A model generated the notes under the pieces. It searched no databases. It was not told where the DNA came from and saw only the letters and a program-made list of their open reading frames with translations. Shown here piece after piece: positions 34,245 through 42,429 of a stretch of DNA of 64,000 bases; within the stretch, counting starts at the first letter, position 1; each line of letters starts with the position of its first letter. The DNA is from Rhizobacter sp. AJA081-3. GTDB lineage: Bacteria; Pseudomonadota; Gammaproteobacteria; Burkholderiales; Burkholderiaceae_C. The stretch covers positions 372,001 to 436,000 of the forward strand of contig NZ_CP059067.1 of assembly GCF_017795745.1 (NCBI RefSeq), given 5' to 3'. Both the position numbers and the translations under genes were made by a program.

Positions 34245-35077
34245 GGGCGAGCGGCGGTGGCCTGCGCGGCCGGTGCTGCAGCGATGAAGCTGCGGAACAC
34301 GTACTCCGACACGTCGGCGATCTGCTGCGGCGTGGCCACCTGCTTCCAGGCCGGCATCTCGCTGCCGTTGCGGCCCTCGCTCACCGCGGCGTACAGCGCC
34401 AGGCGGTTGAAGCGCGCCCGCGACGCCGGCTCGACGAAGTTGCGCGGCTTCGGGTTGATGAAGTAGGCGCGCGGGCCCGCGCCGTCGCCGCGCGCGCCGT
34501 GGCAGGCGGCGCAGTTGGCCAGATAAAAAGCACCCCCGCGCTTGAAGTCTCCCTTCAGACCGTTGGGGAGGCCGGCCGTCATGTCGACCTGCACGGGGGT
34601 GGAACCGGTGTCGGCTTCACGCCCGCCGTGGGCCCGCGTGCCGGAGATGCCCGGCGTGCCGGGACTGGCCTGCGTGCCGGGGTCGCGCTTGACGTAGGTG
34701 CTCAGCACGTGGTCGGCGAGCACCGTGATGTCGGACTCGGAAAGCTGCGTCTTCCACGCCACCATGGCCGTGCCGGGCCGGCCGTGGGTGATGGCCAGCA
34801 CGATGCGTTCGCGCGTGAGTTCCTGCCGCGAGGTCTCGGTGGTGAAGTCGCGCGGCGGCGTCGACAGCGAGCCGGTGGCGCGGCTGCGACCATCGCCCTT
34901 GTCGCCATGGCAGACCGAACAGTAGTTGTGGTACAGCAGCGCGCCGCGCGAGCTGCCCGCGGGCGCCGGCGTCGCGGCCTGTGCAAACTGCAGGCACTGC
35001 AGGAACAGCATCGCGGCGGCGGCGGCCAGCAGGCGCCGCCAAGTGGCGACGCGGCGTGGCGCGAGGGGCGGATTCAT
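34241..35077 (-). CDS. Two-heme class I c-type cytochrome
   Basis: This 278-residue exported protein has a hydrophobic signal (LLAAAAAMLFLQCLQFAQA) and two class I cytochrome domains with CSVCH and CAACH. The domains carry STPPRDFTTE...GRPGTAMVAW and NPKPRNFVEP...GRNGSEMPAW, so Met axial ligands are likely. The linker between domains is rich in Gly, Thr and Pro. The domain style is like that of the downstream three-heme lipoprotein, with which it overlaps by 4 bp. The ATG at 35077 has GGGAGAG upstream. It is divergent from a single-heme c5-like gene, each with its own sigma-54 promoter. Confidence 0.87.
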   Translation of the reverse strand: MNPPLAPRRVATWRRLLAAAAAMLFLQCLQFAQAATPAPAGSSRGALLYHNYCSVCHGDKGDGRSRATGSLSTPPRDFTTETSRQELTRERIVLAITHGRPGTAMVAWKTQLSESDITVLADHVLSTYVKRDPGTQASPGTPGISGTRAHGGREADTGSTPVQVDMTAGLPNGLKGDFKRGGAFYLANCAACHGARGDGAGPRAYFINPKPRNFVEPASRARFNRLALYAAVSEGRNGSEMPAWKQVATPQQIADVSEYVFRSFIAAAPAAQATAARP

Positions 35078-35119
35078 CGATGCTCTCCCGGTGCTCGGTC
35101 CATGGTGTGGGCGCATCGT

Positions 35120-35135
35120 TGCAACTTCCTTGCCA
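35120..35135 (-). promoter_or_regulatory. Sigma-54 promoter, leftward (TGGCAAGGAAGTTGCA)
   Basis: On the minus strand this reads TGGCAAGGAAGTTGCA, with GG and GC spaced as required. The predicted start near 35109 gives a 32-base leader with GGGAGAG before the ATG at 35077. It ends one base from the rightward sigma-54 promoter. Confidence 0.75.
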
Positions 35136-35136
35136 C

Positions 35137-35152
35137 TGGCACGGCGTTTGCA
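35137..35152 (+). promoter_or_regulatory. Sigma-54 promoter, rightward (TGGCACGGCGTTTGCA)
   Basis: TGGCACGGCGTTTGCA is an excellent match to TGGCACG-N4-TTGCA. The predicted start near 35163 leaves a 30-base leader with GGAGAG before the c5-like gene at 35193. Confidence 0.88.
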
Positions 35153-35192
35153 CTCCAGCGGCACGGACTTCAGAACCACGGAGAGAACGACG

Positions 35193-35504
35193 ATGGATTT
35201 CGCAAGAACGGGACTGGGCTTTCTCGCTTTCGGCATCGCGACGCTGGCCGGCACGGCCATGGCGGCCGACGGCAAGGCCGTCTACGACAAGACATGCGTG
35301 GTGTGCCACGCCAGTGGCGTGGCCAACGCGCCGAAGCTCGGCGACAAGGCTGCCTGGGCGCCACGCATCGCCACCGGCAAGGACGCGCTGCTGCAGTCCG
35401 TCGTCAAGGGCAAGGGCGCGATGCCGCCGAAGGCCGGTGCCGCCGACCTGAAGGACGACGACATCAAGGCCGCGATCGACTACATGGTCGGCGCGTCCAA
35501 GTAG
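35193..35504 (+). CDS. Single-heme cytochrome c5-like protein
   Basis: This 103-residue protein has a signal peptide ending near TAMA and a short class I cytochrome domain with CVVCHASGVANAPKLGD and KGKGAMPPKAGAADL; Met of MPPK is the likely sixth ligand. This is the small c5/c6-like soluble carrier pattern. The N-terminal half of the four-heme fusion protein at 41356 is a close relative (CAGCHGSGVLGAPKFGD, KGMPPKGG). Driven by its own sigma-54 promoter, it is a likely periplasmic shuttle between the inner membrane and the multiheme proteins. Confidence 0.92.
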   Translation: MDFARTGLGFLAFGIATLAGTAMAADGKAVYDKTCVVCHASGVANAPKLGDKAAWAPRIATGKDALLQSVVKGKGAMPPKAGAADLKDDDIKAAIDYMVGASK

Positions 35505-35535
35505 CCGCATTGGCCCACCCTCGACAGGCCTGCCC

Positions 35536-36642
35536 ATGACGCGGATCGGGCCCGTTCTCGCCATGGCCACCGGCACGGCGGCCATGCTGCTGCTGCAGGC
35601 CTGCATGCAGGTGCCGCCGGCGGCGCGGGAGGCGCCGCGCGAGCTGTTCTTCCCGTCGGCGCCCGACGAGCCGCGCTTCGTGTTCGAGCGCACGATCCGC
35701 TCCAGCGCCGACATCCTGCCGGCCGAATCGGCCAGCGAACTGCGCAAGCTGGTCACCGGCGAGCAGGCCAGCGGCGAGACCTTGTCCAAGCCCTATGCGG
35801 TGGCGGTGCACCGCGGCCGCATCTTCGTCTCGGACACGGTCTCGCGCTTCGTGCGCGTGTTCGACGTGCCGCAGGGCAAGCAGTTCAAGATCGGCGAAGA
35901 GGAGGGCGTGGGCCAGCTCATCAAGCCGGTCGGGCTGGACATCGACGCCGCCGGCAACCTCTACGTGGCCGACATCGGCGCCAAGGCCATCATGGTCTAC
36001 GGCCCCGACCGTCGCTTCCTGCGTCGCGTCGGCAGCGACAAATGGTTCTCGCGCCTGTCCAGCGTCACGGTCGATCCGGCCGGCACGCGCGTCTACGCGG
36101 TCGACCTCGGCGGCGTCACCTCCGAGCAGCACCAGGTGCGCGTGTTCGATGCCGTCAGCGGCGCCCACCTGCAGGACATCGGCAAGCGCGGCAGCGGCCC
36201 GGGCGAGTTCAACCTGCCGCGCGACCTGGCCATCGGCAAGGACGGCCGGCTGTACGTGGTCGACGGCGGCAACTTCCGCGTCGTCGTGTTCGATCGCGAC
36301 GGCCGCTATCTGCAAAGCTTCGGCAGCGTGGGCAAGCAGTACGGCCAGTTCGCCCGCCCCAAGGAGGTGGCGATCGACCGCGATGGCAACGTCTACGTCG
36401 TCGACACGGCCTTCGGCAACTTTCAGATCTTCAACCCCGACGGCGAGCTGCTGCTGTTCGTCGGCGAGCGCTCCGAGCGCGACGGCCCGGCGCGCTACAT
36501 GCTGCCCTCGGGCATCGCGGTCGACGAAGACGGCCGCGTGCTCGTCGTCGACCAGTGGTTCCGCAAGATCGACGTCTACCGCCCCGTCGGCCTGCCCGAG
36601 AAAGGCGGCTTCCTCGCGCGCCCGGCCTTGCCGGCCCGCTGA
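35536..36642 (+). CDS. NHL-repeat beta-propeller lipoprotein
   Basis: The 368-residue protein has a lipobox AMLLLQAC (Cys near residue 23) and a propeller of about six NHL repeats, such as KPVGLDIDAAGNLYVADI, LPRDLAIGKDGRLYVVDG and RPKEVAIDRDGNVYVVDT. It is a paralogue of the lipoprotein at 30919: both share the layout of an N-terminal EPRF/QPRY-VFERTIR-type strand and the end LPSGIAVDEDGRVLVVDQWF. It lies 31 bp after the c5-like gene and before the four-heme cytochrome. A scaffold or export-assisting role at the outer membrane is likely but not proven. Confidence 0.88.
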   Translation: MTRIGPVLAMATGTAAMLLLQACMQVPPAAREAPRELFFPSAPDEPRFVFERTIRSSADILPAESASELRKLVTGEQASGETLSKPYAVAVHRGRIFVSDTVSRFVRVFDVPQGKQFKIGEEEGVGQLIKPVGLDIDAAGNLYVADIGAKAIMVYGPDRRFLRRVGSDKWFSRLSSVTVDPAGTRVYAVDLGGVTSEQHQVRVFDAVSGAHLQDIGKRGSGPGEFNLPRDLAIGKDGRLYVVDGGNFRVVVFDRDGRYLQSFGSVGKQYGQFARPKEVAIDRDGNVYVVDTAFGNFQIFNPDGELLLFVGERSERDGPARYMLPSGIAVDEDGRVLVVDQWFRKIDVYRPVGLPEKGGFLARPALPAR

Positions 36643-36649
36643 ACCCTGC

Positions 36650-36687
36650 TTCCCGATCGCGGGAACGCCGCTTCCCGGAAGCGGGAG
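36650..36687. promoter_or_regulatory. Candidate enhancer sites for sigma-54 activator (pair)
   Basis: TTCCCGATCGCGGGAA (36650-36665) is a perfect TTCCCG-N4-CGGGAA dyad, and TTCCCGGAAGCGGGAG (36672-36687) matches all but one base. Their centres are 22 bp apart, two helical turns, and lie about 97-119 bp upstream of the start predicted for the sigma-54 promoter at 36751. This is the classic geometry for NtrC-type activators. Confidence 0.75.
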
Positions 36688-36750
36688 GTTCGAGGCCCCT
36701 GCCAGCCGTGTTTCGCAGCCCTTGCCGGGCTCGCGGCGCAGCCGGACAAA

Positions 36751-36766
36751 TGGCACAGAAACTGCA
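36751..36766 (+). promoter_or_regulatory. Sigma-54 promoter (TGGCACAGAAACTGCA)
   Basis: TGGCACAGAAACTGCA keeps GG and GC at the exact sigma-54 spacing. The predicted start near 36777 leaves a 70-base leader before the four-heme cytochrome gene at 36847. Confidence 0.82.
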
Positions 36767-36846
36767 GAAACAGGTTCAGTCAAGCGAGGCATTGGGGAGT
36801 GCGCAGCCTGACGACTGTTCAACCAACAACCTTCGAGAGGGGCGAC

Positions 36847-37743
36847 ATGAAGACGACATGGCTATCCGGCCGAGGGAGGTGGGGGGCAGCGTCCGCAGCG
36901 GTTCTGGCGGCACTGTTCTTCGGCCTCAGCGGCACCGCTTCGGCGGGCATCAACGACACCCGGCACAACCTGGGTTCAGGCACCGGCATCGCCGGGCGCA
37001 ACCAGGTCACCGACACGGCCGAGGTCTGCGTGTTCTGCCACACGCCGCACGGTGGCAGCACCACCGCGCCGGTTCCGCTGTGGAACAAGCGGCTGGGCGC
37101 GAACGGCACGCCGGCCGGCGGTGGCGCGTACACCACCTACGCGTCGCTGCAGACGCCTTCGCTGGACGGCGCGGTGGCCGCGGTGGGCGGCATCTCGCTG
37201 GCCTGCCTGTCGTGCCATGACGGTACGCAGGCGATGGACAACATCATCAACTCGCCGGGTTCCGGCGGTCTGGCCGCCGACGGCGGTGGCCCGAACGGCC
37301 AGGCCTTCACCTGGAACGTCGGCGGCACCGTCAATACAGCCGGCGCGCTGAGCAGCGGCGCGGCGCTGATCGGCACCGACCTGTCCAACGACCACCCGAT
37401 CGGCATCCAGTACTGCGGTGGCGGCATGGACAACACGGGCGCCATCACCGGCTGCCGTGACCAGGACTTCAACCCTGCGACCACCGCCACCATCAACGGC
37501 AACCAGGTGTTCTGGATCGACACCGGCGCACCCGGCACGAAGCAGCGCACCGACCTGCCGCTGTACGTGCGGCCCGGCGAGACCACCGCCACCGGCCCGC
37601 TGGTCGAGTGCGGCAGCTGCCACGACCCGCACGTGTCCACCGGCCAGGCGGGCCCGACCGGCACCGGCCGTGTCGCCGGCGAGACCTTCCTGCGAGTCTC
37701 GAATGCGAACAGCGCCGTGTGCACCGCCTGCCACGTGAAGTGA
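36847..37743 (+). CDS. Four-heme c-type cytochrome, OmcE-like layout
   Basis: This 298-residue exported protein (signal peptide ending near TASA) has four CXXCH sites: CVFCH, CLSCH, CGSCH and the C-terminal CTACH. The layout is NDTRHNL near the mature N-terminus, EVCVFCHTPHGG, VPLWNKR, CLSCHDG, GTDLSNDHPIGI, ECGSCHDPH and NSAVCTACHVK. Two cysteines (QYCGGG and GCRDQD) may form a disulfide. Four hemes with conserved upstream His residues and long strand-like linkers is the pattern of OmcE-type filament-forming cytochromes, so an extracellular wire subunit is possible; this is inference. It has the best sigma-54/enhancer arrangement in the window and is followed by a foldase gene and an outer-membrane barrel. 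Confidence 0.9.
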   Translation: MKTTWLSGRGRWGAASAAVLAALFFGLSGTASAGINDTRHNLGSGTGIAGRNQVTDTAEVCVFCHTPHGGSTTAPVPLWNKRLGANGTPAGGGAYTTYASLQTPSLDGAVAAVGGISLACLSCHDGTQAMDNIINSPGSGGLAADGGGPNGQAFTWNVGGTVNTAGALSSGAALIGTDLSNDHPIGIQYCGGGMDNTGAITGCRDQDFNPATTATINGNQVFWIDTGAPGTKQRTDLPLYVRPGETTATGPLVECGSCHDPHVSTGQAGPTGTGRVAGETFLRVSNANSAVCTACHVK

Positions 37744-37764
37744 CGCGCTGACGCGCAACAGACC

Positions 37765-37802
37765 ACGGGGCCGGGCATCGCATGCCTGGCCCCGTCCTTC
37801 TT
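37765..37802 (+). terminator. Rho-independent terminator after four-heme cytochrome
   Basis: A 14-bp stem, ACGGGGCCGGGCAT paired with ATGCCTGGCCCCGT (one G-T pair) around CGC, is followed by CCTTCTT. It begins 21 bases after the cytochrome stop. It would separate abundant cytochrome mRNA from the downstream foldase/porin operon, or attenuate read-through. Confidence 0.75.
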
Positions 37803-37837
37803 CCGGACCACTCCACCACGTATCGAGGATGAGCGCC

Positions 37838-38863
37838 ATGTCTTCGGCTTCACGAGCAGCGATCGGCCTGATGGCCCTGCTGGCTGCGCTGAACCTTGCA
37901 CCTGCGGCCGCTGCCGCCGATGCGGCCGCCAAGGCCCAGCCTGCCACCGCGACGTTCGCGACAGTGGGCGACACCGTCGTCAGCGCCGCCGACTACCAGC
38001 GTGCGCTGGCGGTGGCGATGCGCAAGAAGTACTACCATGCCAAGCCGCCCGAAGGCGAGTACGCGAAGTTCCAGCGCGAGGTCGGCGACGAGGTCGTCAA
38101 CCGCGTGCTGCTGCTGGCCGAGGCGAAGCGCCGCGGCATCCAGCCCGACCGCGCGATGATCGACGCCACCGTCGCCGGCTACGACAAGCAGTACGGTGGC
38201 AGCGCCAACTGGAAGGCCAACCGCGACAAGATGCTGGCGGCCGTGGTGCCGCAGCTCGAGAGCGACAGCCTGCTCGAGCGCCTGGGCAAGCTGGTCAAGG
38301 CCGTGCCCGAGCCGAGCGAGGCGGTGGCGCGCGCCTACTACGACAAGCACAAGGACCTGTTCGTCGAGCCCGAGCAGGTCAAGCTCAGCGTGATCCTGCT
38401 GAAGGTCGACCCGAGCTCGCCGCAGGCGGTGTGGAACGGCGCGCTGGATGAGGCGCGGGGCATCCACCGCAAGCTCAAGGCCGGCGCCGATTTCGCCGAG
38501 ATGGCCAAGCTGCATTCGGGCGACAAGTCGGCGGCGCAGGGCGGCCAGATGGACTACACCCACCGCGGCATGCTGCCCGAGGCGGTGCACAGCGTGGTCG
38601 ACAAGCTCAAGGCCCGCGAACTCGCCGAGCCGGTGCAGCTGCTCGAGGGCGTGGCCATCATGCGCCTGGACGATCGCCGCGCGGCCAAGCAGCGCGCCTT
38701 CGACGAGGTGAAGCCGCGTGCCGCCGACCTGTGGCAGCGCGACGAATCGCAGGCGCGCTGGGACAAGCTGATCGCCGAGCTGCGCCGAGCCACGCCCGTG
38801 CGCATCGACGAAAGCCAGTATGTGCCGCTTCCCGCGACCCCGGAGAAGGTGCGCGCCGGCTGA
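37838..38863 (+). CDS. Parvulin-type periplasmic peptidyl-prolyl isomerase
   Basis: The 341-residue protein has a signal peptide (to about APAAAAA), an N-terminal helical chaperone part like SurA/PrsA (EYAKFQREVGDEVVNRVLLLAEAKRRGI) and a PpiC/parvulin domain from about residue 180: VKLSVILLKVDPSS, FAEMAKLHSGDKSAAQGGQMDY and MLPEAVHSVVDKLKARELAEPV. It should help fold exported proteins in the periplasm. Parvulin genes are often found beside multiheme cytochrome operons, and here it follows the four-heme cytochrome and precedes the outer-membrane barrel. The ATG at 37838 is preferred over 37829 because GAGG lies 9 bases upstream of it. Confidence 0.88.
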   Translation: MSSASRAAIGLMALLAALNLAPAAAAADAAAKAQPATATFATVGDTVVSAADYQRALAVAMRKKYYHAKPPEGEYAKFQREVGDEVVNRVLLLAEAKRRGIQPDRAMIDATVAGYDKQYGGSANWKANRDKMLAAVVPQLESDSLLERLGKLVKAVPEPSEAVARAYYDKHKDLFVEPEQVKLSVILLKVDPSSPQAVWNGALDEARGIHRKLKAGADFAEMAKLHSGDKSAAQGGQMDYTHRGMLPEAVHSVVDKLKARELAEPVQLLEGVAIMRLDDRRAAKQRAFDEVKPRAADLWQRDESQARWDKLIAELRRATPVRIDESQYVPLPATPEKVRAG

Positions 38864-38888
38864 ACGCCGGCGCGTGCGCAGGCTGCCC

Positions 38889-40814
38889 ATGAAAACGGGG
38901 AGACGCCTGCCTTTGCGCCTGCCTGTGCGCTTGCTGGCCGCCGCCCTGGTGCTGCGCTCGGCCGGTGTGGGGGCGGCCGCGTTCGTGCCAGGTCCGCCCG
39001 AGGCCGACCAGCCCACCGGTGCGACCGGCCGCGAGGAGCCCGTGCAGGTGCTGCACGCCGGCGGCGGCATCCGCTGGGAGCTCGCGCCGCTGCGCTATGC
39101 CGGCACCGTGTCGCTCGACGGCCGCTGGCTGCGTCTCGAAGACGGCACCCGCACCACGCAGGGCCTGGTCTTCAACGACATCGAGTTCGCCAGCTACGTC
39201 TGGCAGCCCTGGTTCGTGCAGCTGCGCGCCGGGCTCGGGGCGCTGGCCACGCACGACGCTTCGCGCAGCCCCGGCGGCGAATCGGTCGGCACCGACAGTG
39301 GCGCACTGACCGGGCGCTTCTCGGTGTCGGTGTTCCCGGTCAGCCGCTTTCCGTTCGAGCTGCGCGGCGAGGTCAGCGACAGCCGCGTGCGCGGCGACAC
39401 GCTCGGTACCGACTACCGCTCGCACCGACTGACGATGAGCCAGGCCTGGCGGCCCGAGACCGGCGGCGACAACTACAACCTCAACCTCGAGTACAGCCGG
39501 CTGCAGGCGGGCGACGGCAGCGAGGACACCCTCACCAGCCTGCGCGGCACGGCGCTGCGCCAGTTCAACGAACACAGCTTCGAGCTGTCGGCGCAGCTCA
39601 GCCGCAACGACCGCAGCGAAAGCGACGACGCGAGCCGCATCACGCTGATCAGCGGCCGCCACACCTTCCACCCGGCCACGGCGCTGCACGTCGACACCCT
39701 GGCCAGCTGGAACGACGTGCGCCTGCGCAGCGGCAACGCCGCCGACCGTTTCGAGGGCCGATCCGACGTGAGGCAGATCTCCAGCTTCGCCACCTGGCGG
39801 CCGCGCGAGGGCGAGTGGCTGTACTCGGCCGAGTCGCCGCTGTACCTGACCGGCAGCGCGCGTGTCGTCGACGCCGGTGCCGAGACGGATTTCGGCGAGC
39901 AGCGCGTGCGCGCGATGAATGCCTCGCTGGGTGCCAGCCAGGAGCTGACGCGGGAGTGGCGTCTGTCTGGCTCGGTGTCGGGCAGCGTGGTCGAGCCCGA
40001 CGCGGCTGCGCGCAGCCTGAGCGCCACCGCCAACGCCGGTGTCACCTGGTCGCCCGAGGGGCTGAGCTTCGCGCAGTGGCGCTACACGCCGACGCTGGGC
40101 GCCAGCGTGGGCAGCAGCCGCAGCACCGAGGCCGGCGCGCGGCACACGCTGGGCGCGCAGGCGGCGCACGGCGTATCGCGCAGCTTCGTGCTGGGCGAGA
40201 CCGACAGCCTGTCGCTGAACCTCACGCAGAGCGCCGGCGCGCTGCGCGAGTCGCAGACGGCCGAGGTGGCGCGGGCGCTGGCGCATTCGGCCAGCCTGTT
40301 CTGGCAGGGCACCGGCGACGGTAGCAGCCAGAGCTACGTCGGCCTGTCGGCGAGCGACTCGCGCACCTGGGCGCAGGAGACCGGGCACTTCCAGCTGATC
40401 AACGCCCAGGTCACGCGGCGAACCCAGCTGTCGCGCCATTCGAGCTGGACGGGCGCACTGACCTGGCAGGCCACGCGCGCCGACACCACCCAGCTCGACG
40501 CCTTCACCGGCACGCTTCGCGAGGCCAGCCCGGGCTGGCAGCGTTTCTACAGCGGCACGCTGGGCTACGAGAACCAGCGTGTCTTCGAGGTGCCGCGGCT
40601 GCGCTTCACCACGCTCCTGTCGGTGAACAGCCAGCAGCTCGAGAGCCGCCTGGCCGGCGACATCGACGCGCCGGTCGAACGCATCAGCGAATCGCTGGAG
40701 AGCCGATTCGACTACAGCATCGGCCGGCTCGAGGCGCGTCTGAGCGCGCGGCTGGCGCGCGTGGACGGCCGCAAGGTCGCCGCGCTGTTCGCGCGCGTGC
40801 AGCGCCGCTACTGA
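38889..40814 (+). CDS. Outer-membrane beta-barrel protein (putative cytochrome conduit porin)
   Basis: This 641-residue exported protein has a signal peptide (to about VGAAAF) and then many alternating strands of amphipathic type with aromatic girdles: for example LRYAGTVSLDGRWLRLE, NYNLNLEYSRLQAG, SHSFELSAQLSRN-type and FDYSIGRLEARLSARLARV. It ends in RVQRRY with a terminal aromatic, typical for barrels inserted by BamA. I count roughly 20 or more strand-like segments. It has no CXXCH. It begins 25 bp after the foldase gene and precedes five multiheme genes, so by analogy with MtrB-type conduits it may hold a cytochrome in the outer membrane. It does not obviously resemble MtrB, and a plain outer-membrane protein is possible. 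Confidence 0.78.
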   Translation: MKTGRRLPLRLPVRLLAAALVLRSAGVGAAAFVPGPPEADQPTGATGREEPVQVLHAGGGIRWELAPLRYAGTVSLDGRWLRLEDGTRTTQGLVFNDIEFASYVWQPWFVQLRAGLGALATHDASRSPGGESVGTDSGALTGRFSVSVFPVSRFPFELRGEVSDSRVRGDTLGTDYRSHRLTMSQAWRPETGGDNYNLNLEYSRLQAGDGSEDTLTSLRGTALRQFNEHSFELSAQLSRNDRSESDDASRITLISGRHTFHPATALHVDTLASWNDVRLRSGNAADRFEGRSDVRQISSFATWRPREGEWLYSAESPLYLTGSARVVDAGAETDFGEQRVRAMNASLGASQELTREWRLSGSVSGSVVEPDAAARSLSATANAGVTWSPEGLSFAQWRYTPTLGASVGSSRSTEAGARHTLGAQAAHGVSRSFVLGETDSLSLNLTQSAGALRESQTAEVARALAHSASLFWQGTGDGSSQSYVGLSASDSRTWAQETGHFQLINAQVTRRTQLSRHSSWTGALTWQATRADTTQLDAFTGTLREASPGWQRFYSGTLGYENQRVFEVPRLRFTTLLSVNSQQLESRLAGDIDAPVERISESLESRFDYSIGRLEARLSARLARVDGRKVAALFARVQRRY

Positions 40815-40874
40815 CGGCCGCCCGCAATTCATGCAGCCCTTCATCCATCCATTGCCTCGACACCGGAGAGCCCC

Positions 40875-41345
40875 TTGAACATCCTTCGAACCCTGCGAGT
40901 GCCCTGGCGCGGCGCGCTGCTGGCCCTGCTGGCCACCCTGGCGCTGTGGAGCCTGGCGCCGCGCGAGGTGCACGCCGAATACGGCGACGTGGTCATCAAC
41001 AACTTCTCCGACGCGGCGGGCATGCGGCCGGTGGTGTTTCCGCACTGGTTCCACCGCGTGCGCTTTCGCTGCAAGGTCTGCCATGCCGACCTCGGCTTCC
41101 AGTTCAAGGCCGGCGGCAACCAGATCAACATGCTGAAGATCATCGACGGCCAGTACTGCGGCTCCTGCCACAACGGCGAGCTGGCCTGGTCGGCGGAGAA
41201 CTGCAACCTGTGCCACTCGGGCAAGCCGGGCACGCCGACGCTGGTGCACGAGAGCACCTTGCAGAAGCTCGGCGTGCCGCCGCCGCCGGCCGCCGCCGCC
41301 TCGGTGGCGACCTCCGCACCGCCGCCTGTGCCGGCGAAGAAGTAG
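40875..41345 (+). CDS. Triheme c7-type cytochrome (A-type)
   Basis: This 156-residue exported protein has three CXXCH sites: CKVCH, CGSCH and CNLCH. The pattern PVVFPHWFHRVRFRCKVCH, INMLKIIDGQYCGSCHNG and CNLCHSG matches the c(7)-type triheme domain known from Geobacter-like electron-transfer proteins, with the His of FPHWFH as a distal ligand. The mature part opens with EYGDVVINNFSD, and the C-terminus is an Ala/Pro-rich tail of ~35 residues. The protein at 44722 is a close paralogue. It has a good signal peptide (ALWSLAPREVHA) and is first in a six-gene run that mirrors itself. Confidence 0.9.
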   Translation: MNILRTLRVPWRGALLALLATLALWSLAPREVHAEYGDVVINNFSDAAGMRPVVFPHWFHRVRFRCKVCHADLGFQFKAGGNQINMLKIIDGQYCGSCHNGELAWSAENCNLCHSGKPGTPTLVHESTLQKLGVPPPPAAAASVATSAPPPVPAKK

Positions 41346-41355
41346 GAGCACCGCC

Positions 41356-42429
41356 ATGCGACGACTGCTTCTGGCATCACTCACCGCCGCGGCCCTGATG
41401 GCGGCGGCGATGGACAGCTTCGCGCAGGATGCGTCCGGCGCCAAGGCGATCTACGAATCCGCCTGCGCCGGCTGCCACGGCAGCGGCGTGCTCGGCGCGC
41501 CCAAGTTCGGCGACGCCGCGGGCTGGGCGCCGCGCGCCAAGGCCGGCATCGATGCGCTGGTGAAGAGTGCCACCGCCGGCACCGCCAAGGGCATGCCGCC
41601 CAAGGGCGGGCGCGCCGACCTGAACGCGGCGCAACTGCGTTCGGTGATCGAGTACATGATGAGTGGCGGCAAGGCCGTCGCGAAGGCGACCGAAGTCGCC
41701 GCGGCCAAGCCGGCCGCCGCGCGGCCGGCCGCCTCGGCAGCAGCGGCGGCCAAGCCGACGCCGGTGGCTGCGGCTCCTTCGCCGGCTGCAAAACCGGCCG
41801 AGGCTGCACCCGCACCTCCACCTGCGGCGGCTCCGGCGCCGGCCACTGCCGCGGCGCCGAGTGCCGCCACCGTCGCCGCCGCGCGGGCTGCTGCGCCCAA
41901 TCCGCCGGCCACCGCCGAAGTGAACGCCTTCAACCGGCTGCTCAAGCCGGTGGGCCGCTTCAACCGGCCGGCGGTGGAGTCGGGCATCCACGACCCGAGC
42001 AACGACATGACGCTGCAGCTGCAGCCGCCGTCGGCGGCCTTCGTCGCCATGCCCAAGAGCCTGGCGGGCAACCATGTCGACTGGGTCAAGTCGCTGGACG
42101 CCAAGGCCATCACCCCGCGCTGGGACCGCAATGATCCGGCTGCCGCCGCGGTGGTGATGGACCTGAACATCGTGCGTGAGGTGAAGGGCTCGATGCCCGA
42201 TGTGGTCTACCCGCACAAGCAGCACACCGAATGGCTCGACTGCTCCAACTGCCATCCCGCCATCTTCATTCCGCAAAAGGGCGCCAACCAGATCAGCATG
42301 GCGTCCATCCTGCTCGGCCAGAAGTGCGGCGTGTGCCACGGCAAGGTGGCCTTCCCGGTGTCGGAATGCCGCTTGTGCCATTCGAAGAAGAAGGCCGAAG
42401 CCGTGGTCGCCGGGGAGAAGAAGCCTTGA
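41356..42429 (+). CDS. Four-heme fusion: c5-like domain + triheme c7-type domain
   Basis: The 357-residue protein combines two electron carriers. After a signal peptide, residues about 25-105 form a c5-like domain (CAGCHGSGVLGAPKFGD, KGMPPKGG). A ~75-residue Ala/Pro/Lys linker (about 110-185) follows. The C-terminal part has the triheme pattern VVYPHKQHTEWLDCSNCH, CGVCHGKVAF and CRLCHS, preceded by ESGIHDPSND and GNHVDWVKSLD. The triheme half is paralogous to the protein at 44183. A long flexible linker would let the c5-like domain move between partners, like a tethered shuttle. The stop overlaps the next start by 1 bp. Confidence 0.9.
   Translation: MRRLLLASLTAAALMAAAMDSFAQDASGAKAIYESACAGCHGSGVLGAPKFGDAAGWAPRAKAGIDALVKSATAGTAKGMPPKGGRADLNAAQLRSVIEYMMSGGKAVAKATEVAAAKPAAARPAASAAAAAKPTPVAAAPSPAAKPAEAAPAPPPAAAPAPATAAAPSAATVAAARAAAPNPPATAEVNAFNRLLKPVGRFNRPAVESGIHDPSNDMTLQLQPPSAAFVAMPKSLAGNHVDWVKSLDAKAITPRWDRNDPAAAAVVMDLNIVREVKGSMPDVVYPHKQHTEWLDCSNCHPAIFIPQKGANQISMASILLGQKCGVCHGKVAFPVSECRLCHSKKKAEAVVAGEKKP

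Noticed and set aside
38889-40814. Assigning the outer-membrane barrel as MtrB
   Set aside because: It lacks the features I would need for MtrB (for example an N-terminal CXXC motif) and no decaheme MtrA-like partner is adjacent, so only a generic barrel is claimed.
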